7,712 nucleotides of DNA from an uncultured Rickettsiales bacterium. GTDB lineage: Bacteria > Pseudomonadota > Alphaproteobacteria > Rickettsiales > UBA1997. This document shows positions 5,313 to 7,712 of the stretch, one piece after another. Under the pieces are notes generated by a model. The model saw only the letters and a list, made by a program, of their open reading frames with translations, searched no databases and was not told the origin of the DNA. A program made the position numbers and the translations under genes. The DNA is taken from positions 1 to 7,712 of the forward strand of contig CATOLK010000051.1 in the NCBI GenBank assembly GCA_951801155.1. Reading direction: 5' to 3'. The stretch's first letter is position 1; each line of letters starts with the position of its first letter.

Positions 5313-6023
5313 TTATATTTTATTATTAAGTAAATCTTTTCTTCTAATCAAAGTTATTTCCTTAGCTTTTTCAATTTTCCATTTATTAATTTCTGAGTGA
5401 TTTCCAGACAATAATACCTCTGGAACTTTTCTATTTTTCCAAATTCTTGGTTTTGTATACAAAGGATATTCTAATAAATTATTAAAAATATTATCAGTGA
5501 TACCACCAAAACTATCTTCAATAATTGAATTTTTATCACCAACTACTCCATCTATGCACCTTATTAGACCTTCAATAAGCATCAAAGCCGGCAATTCACC
5601 GCCCATAATAACAAAATCACCAATAGAAATTTCTTCGATATTATATTCTTCAATTACTCTTTCATCAATTCCTTCGTATCTTCCACAAATTATTCCTATA
5701 TCAAAGTCTTGAGAGATATTATTGATTTCTTTTATTTTTTTTTGATTTAATTTTTCCCCTCTTGGGCTCATATAGTATAATTTTGTATTTTTTAGATCAC
5801 AATTTGCTTCAATACTATCCCCTAAAACATCTGGTTTTATTACCATTCCATGATTACCACCGTATGGAGTATCATCAACCTTTTTATGCCCATCTTTAGA
5901 ATAATCTCTAAAATTTACAATTTTCAATTCCCATAAGCTATTTTTTAAAGATTTACCTAATAGAGACTCATTACAAAAATTTTCTATAATTTTTGGAAAA
6001 ATTGTAAAAATTATAATCTTCAT
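5313..6023 (-). CDS. trmD: tRNA (guanine37-N1)-methyltransferase TrmD
   Basis: TrmD uses S-adenosylmethionine to methylate N1 of G37 next to the anticodon, preventing +1 frameshifting. The 236 residues carry the SPOUT trefoil-knot landmarks: IIIFTIFPKI (3-12), VDDTPYGGNHGMV (49-61), MSPRGEKL (85-92), ICGRYEGIDERV (112-123), SIGDFVIMGGELPA (133-146), EDSF (169-172) with the catalytic-type Asp170, PLYTKPRIW (187-195) and PEVLLSGNHSEI (201-212). The family's GGGPGM reads GGNHGM here. The protein stops shortly after RRKDLL (227-232), so it lacks the C-terminal tail of the longer Escherichia coli enzyme (about 255 residues), a common variation. Its usual partners rimM, rpsP and rplS are absent. 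Instead a tiny lipoprotein gene ends 7 bases upstream. No Shine-Dalgarno is seen. Confidence 0.95.
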   Translation of the reverse strand: MKIIIFTIFPKIIENFCNESLLGKSLKNSLWELKIVNFRDYSKDGHKKVDDTPYGGNHGMVIKPDVLGDSIEANCDLKNTKLYYMSPRGEKLNQKKIKEINNISQDFDIGIICGRYEGIDERVIEEYNIEEISIGDFVIMGGELPALMLIEGLIRCIDGVVGDKNSIIEDSFGGITDNIFNNLLEYPLYTKPRIWKNRKVPEVLLSGNHSEINKWKIEKAKEITLIRRKDLLNNKI

Positions 6024-6030
6024 ATAATAT

Positions 6031-6144
6031 TTATTTTGTATTATTTCTTAATATTGGCGGTATAACCAATATGCTTTCGTCTACTTTTGATGTAGTACAT
6101 GATATTATAAATAATAATAAAGTTATTATAATATATTTTTTCAT
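6031..6144 (-). CDS. Tiny putative lipoprotein upstream of trmD
   Basis: This minus-strand frame encodes only 37 residues: MKKYIIITLLLFIISC (1-16), then TTSKVDESILVIPPILRNNT and a final Lys. The start is a compact lipoprotein signal with KK, a hydrophobic run and lipobox IISC, the cysteine being residue 16. The mature peptide of about 22 residues contains LVIPPIL (26-32), reminiscent of the PLxxPPxF-type stretch in alphaproteobacterial DUF3035/BamF-like lipoproteins, many of which are short. That link is a motif impression only. The stop lies 7 bases before the trmD start, so the two are probably cotranscribed. No Shine-Dalgarno is visible. A TATAAT occurs on this strand at 6183-6178, 34 bases before the ATG, without a good -35 box. 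The lipoprotein signature makes a chance frame unlikely. Confidence 0.55.
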   Translation of the reverse strand: MKKYIIITLLLFIISCTTSKVDESILVIPPILRNNTK

Positions 6145-6309
6145 AGCGTTGAATTTAATAATTTTTTTGATTTTAAAATTATAATAAATAAAATCAATGT
6201 TTTTTACCAAAAATATATAATTACTATGGTATGTAATTTATTAGATAAAGATAAAATTTAATCAAAAATTATGATTTTAATTATAAAAGTATTATTTTAT
6301 ATAAAATAG

Positions 6310-6337
6310 TTGACTTTTTTATTTAATTTTTTATAAA
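6310..6337 (+). promoter_or_regulatory. Promoter of ndk
   Basis: TTGACT (6310-6315), a 16-base spacer and TATAAA (6332-6337) each match consensus at five of six positions. The start would be near 6344, about 22 bases before the ndk ATG, in a 221-base spacer divergent from the small lipoprotein-trmD pair. Confidence 0.6.
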
Positions 6338-6365
6338 ATTTTTTAAAAAAACAGTAATAAATTTT

Positions 6366-6785
6366 ATGGTTGAAAGAACACTAAGCATAATTAAGCCGGA
6401 TGCTATAGAGAGAAAATTAGAAGGAGCCATTATATCAAAAATAGAAGAAAATGGTTTCACAATTGTATCACAAAAGAAAATTTTACTTTCTAAAACTCAG
6501 GCTGAATTATTTTATAGAGAACATTCAGCAAAACCATTTTTTGCTGAATTAACAGATTATATGAGTAGTAATCCTGTTGTAGTTCAAATTTTAGAAAAAG
6601 AAGATTGTGTAGTTCAATACAGAACACTTATGGGAACTACAGATCCTAAAACTGCCGAAGAAGGTACTTTAAGAAAATTATTTGGGGTAGATATCAGTCA
6701 CAATTCTTTGCACGGTTCAGATAATATCGAAAGTGCTTGGAGAGAAATTCATTTTTTCTTTAGTGATATAGAAATATATAAGTAA
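6366..6785 (+). CDS. ndk: Nucleoside diphosphate kinase
   Basis: Ndk balances nucleoside triphosphate pools by moving the gamma phosphate of ATP to other nucleoside diphosphates through a phosphohistidine. The 139 residues match the family from end to end: ERTLSIIKPDAIER (3-16) with the conserved KPDA, FYREHSAKPFF (49-59), LMGTTDPKTAEEGTLRKLFG (88-107), and the signature NSLHGSDN (113-120) with the phosphorylated His116. The closing EIHFFFSD (127-134) is also typical. The length is that of ordinary bacterial Ndk (about 140) and no key residue is missing. The ATG has no Shine-Dalgarno, only A/T-rich sequence. The gene appears monocistronic, with a promoter at 6310-6337 and a strong hairpin 11 bases after the stop codon. 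Confidence 0.96.
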   Translation: MVERTLSIIKPDAIERKLEGAIISKIEENGFTIVSQKKILLSKTQAELFYREHSAKPFFAELTDYMSSNPVVVQILEKEDCVVQYRTLMGTTDPKTAEEGTLRKLFGVDISHNSLHGSDNIESAWREIHFFFSDIEIYK

Positions 6786-6796
6786 ACTACAGAATT

Positions 6797-6842
6797 TTTC
6801 ATATAAAGACTTATTGTAGATTAGATAAGTTTTTATATGAAA
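6797..6842 (+). terminator. 3' hairpin of ndk, terminator-like
   Basis: Arms 6797-6814 and 6825-6842 pair over 18 positions, one being G-U in RNA, around a 10-base loop (TGTAGATTAG). It begins 11 bases after the ndk stop. The usual U tract is absent, so it may instead protect the mRNA 3' end, or terminate only weakly. Confidence 0.6.
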
Positions 6843-7232
6843 TGTTATAAACATTCATTATTTTTATTAAAATTATTTTTATATTGATTTTTAAGACTTT
6901 TTTATGGTTCTGTTAATTTTTTATATAAGCTTGTAATTTTCAATAATTTATTATTTTTAACTAAAAATTACTAAAAATTTTTATTAAATCGTATTAATGT
7001 AAATATATTTTAAATTGTAAAAATGTAATATTACGGTCATTTTTACTAATAATAATTTTTCTATTATTAAATAAGATTCAATTTTATTTATTTTTTAGAT
7101 AAGTATCTTACTTTAACAATTTTAATACAATAGATATGTATACTATTATTAATAATAATTTAGTTTTATATTATAAAAGTATATATTCATTCCATATATT
7201 TAATTTATTTCTAGATATTTATTAAATTTTTC

Positions 7233-7261
7233 TTGATTTTAATATTTCTTTATTTTACAAT
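7233..7261 (+). promoter_or_regulatory. Promoter candidate for the structured RNA
   Basis: TTGATT (7233-7238), a 17-base spacer and TACAAT (7256-7261). Transcription would start about seven bases on, near G7268, exactly where the outer stem of the RNA candidate begins. Confidence 0.45.
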
Positions 7262-7267
7262 AAATAT

Positions 7268-7363
7268 GTGTGGTAGATACAAATATTTATTAATAATTTT
7301 ATAAATCATCAGATTTATTAATAAAAATTCATAATTTTTCCTTTTAAAAAAACATCTACCACA
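7268..7363 (+). ncRNA. Candidate structured small RNA, about 95 nt
   Basis: TGTGGTAGAT (7269-7278) is perfectly complementary to ATCTACCACA (7354-7363), closing the two ends of the element into a 10-bp stem with five G-C pairs, unusual in this AT-rich setting. Inside, 7282-7294 pairs with 7317-7329 (12 of 13), and AAATC/GATTT (7303-7307 with 7312-7316) caps it with an ATCA tetraloop. The 3' side between 7330 and 7353 is unpaired and A/U-rich. A promoter ends just upstream. No Rfam family is recognised: 6S, SRP, RNase P and tmRNA landmarks are not seen. It could instead be a small palindromic mobile element. Confidence 0.45.
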
Positions 7364-7442
7364 TTCCTTCAATATATTATTATAATTTATAAAATTTAAA
7401 AAGTAGTTCTAAAAGATGTATTAATATTAAATGAATGTAAAC

Positions 7443-7472
7443 AGTTTTGTATTAGACCTCCTGCATAAAACT
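7443..7472. other. Hairpin exposing CCTCC in its loop
   Basis: AGTTTTGT (7443-7450) pairs with ATAAAACT (7465-7472), one pair being G-U, around a 14-base loop that contains GACCTCCTGC. CCTCC is the anti-Shine-Dalgarno core and stands out in this AT-rich stretch. The same string also resembles terminal sequences of some IS5-group elements. Neither reading is established. Confidence 0.4.
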
Positions 7473-7557
7473 ATTCTTATTTTCTATATATATTAATAAT
7501 TTTTATTTTTATATTTTTTAGTTAGATTTGTTATTTTCTTAATATTCCTTTATTTAT

Positions 7558-7621
7558 GTCATTCCAGACTACAATTTCTTAATAAACTTGTTTATTTAGA
7601 AATTGTTGATCTGGAATCCAG
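7558..7621. repeat. 64-bp palindromic element of dispersed-repeat type
   Basis: The element runs from GTCATTCCAGA to TCTGGAATCCAG. ATTCCAGA (7561-7568) pairs with TCTGGAAT (7610-7617), ACAATTTCT (7571-7579) with AGAAATTGT (7598-7606), and AATAAAC (7581-7587) with GTTTATT (7590-7596), so nearly the whole element folds into one hairpin. The GTCATTCC...GGAATCCAG ends are characteristic of palindromic repeats scattered through many host-associated and Rickettsiales genomes. Only one copy lies in this window. Confidence 0.65.
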
Positions 7622-7712
7622 AAAATATAAAATAAACTAAATATAAAAATATTTTATAGGTTTTTTATATTATAAGATATAGAAAAATTATTAATATTCT
7701 TTTTTATATTAA

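Larger units (their letters stand above)
6786..7712. other. 927-base gene-free stretch with several structured elements
   Basis: No convincing coding frame is seen on either strand; the longest are about 20 codons and resemble no protein. It contains the ndk hairpin (6797-6842), a structured RNA candidate with promoter (7233-7363), a hairpin with CCTCC in its loop (7443-7472) and a palindromic repeat (7558-7621). The parts between 6843 and 7230 and after 7622 are almost pure A/T, with only minor palindromes such as GTAATATTAC at 7025-7034. Confidence 0.6.

Noticed and set aside
5497..5712. Plus-strand 71-codon frame inside trmD.
   Set aside because: Antisense to the knot region of TrmD, with no start context or recognisable protein.
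7266..7304. Short plus-strand frame starting MCGRY, like the catalytic N terminus of SRAP (YedK/HMCES) proteins.
   Set aside because: It stops after 12 residues, nothing after it resembles the family in any frame, and the bases are explained by the outer stem of the RNA candidate.
7431..7496. 21-residue plus-strand frame MNVNSFVLDLLHK...
   Set aside because: Very short, no ribosome site, no recognisable motif, and it overlaps the CCTCC hairpin.
1..7712. CRISPR array, tRNA or rRNA genes, complete insertion sequence, origin with DnaA boxes.
   Set aside because: No regularly spaced repeats, no tRNA T-loop or acceptor pairing, no rRNA-like sequence, no transposase frame and no TTATCCACA-type clusters were seen on either strand.

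Overview
The window is very AT-rich chromosomal DNA, roughly one fifth G+C by eye. It has compact housekeeping genes, poly-A/poly-T runs in coding sequence, TAA as the only stop codon of the intact genes, almost no Shine-Dalgarno sequences and long gene-poor stretches. The Cro/C1 regulator with a TFQQIQKYEKGANRIG core is of a type common in alphaproteobacteria. Together with the strongly shortened or divergent SecF, BamE-like and TrmD proteins and a decayed gene, this suggests a reduced, host-associated alphaproteobacterium (Rickettsiales or Holosporales-like). The assignment is inference, not a database match.

Layout. 1-557: remains of a minus-strand gene (one nonsense codon, two frameshifts) that still has a consensus-perfect sigma70-type promoter and, behind it, a perfect 18-bp tandem duplication. 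558-866 (minus): small secreted coiled-coil protein. 867-1281: AT-rich spacer with the likely rpsT promoter. 1282-4287 (plus): a tight cluster rpsT - secF - pyruvate kinase - BamE-like lipoprotein, with gaps of 28, 19 and 4 bases, probably one operon. 4288-4831: non-coding stretch with two hairpins and an operator-like dyad in front of a Cro/C1 regulator (4832-5236). 5313-6144 (minus): a 37-residue lipoprotein followed by trmD, facing the regulator. 6366-6785 (plus): ndk with its own good promoter and a long 3' hairpin. 6786-7712: no gene, but a promoter-linked structured RNA candidate (about 7268-7363), a hairpin with CCTCC in its loop and a 64-bp palindromic repeat of dispersed-repeat type.

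Functionally the genes cover translation (rpsT, trmD), protein export and outer-membrane biogenesis (secF, BamE-like and small lipoproteins), nucleotide and energy metabolism (pyk, ndk) and transcription control. The most unusual item is the pyruvate kinase. Its catalytic core is conserved, but at the junction to the C-terminal regulatory domain it carries a segment with nine cysteines in 29 residues, and the usual fructose-1,6-bisphosphate-binding loop is not recognisable. The other main leads are the structured RNA candidate, the loss of conserved charged residues in SecF, and the non-coding elements around the regulator.
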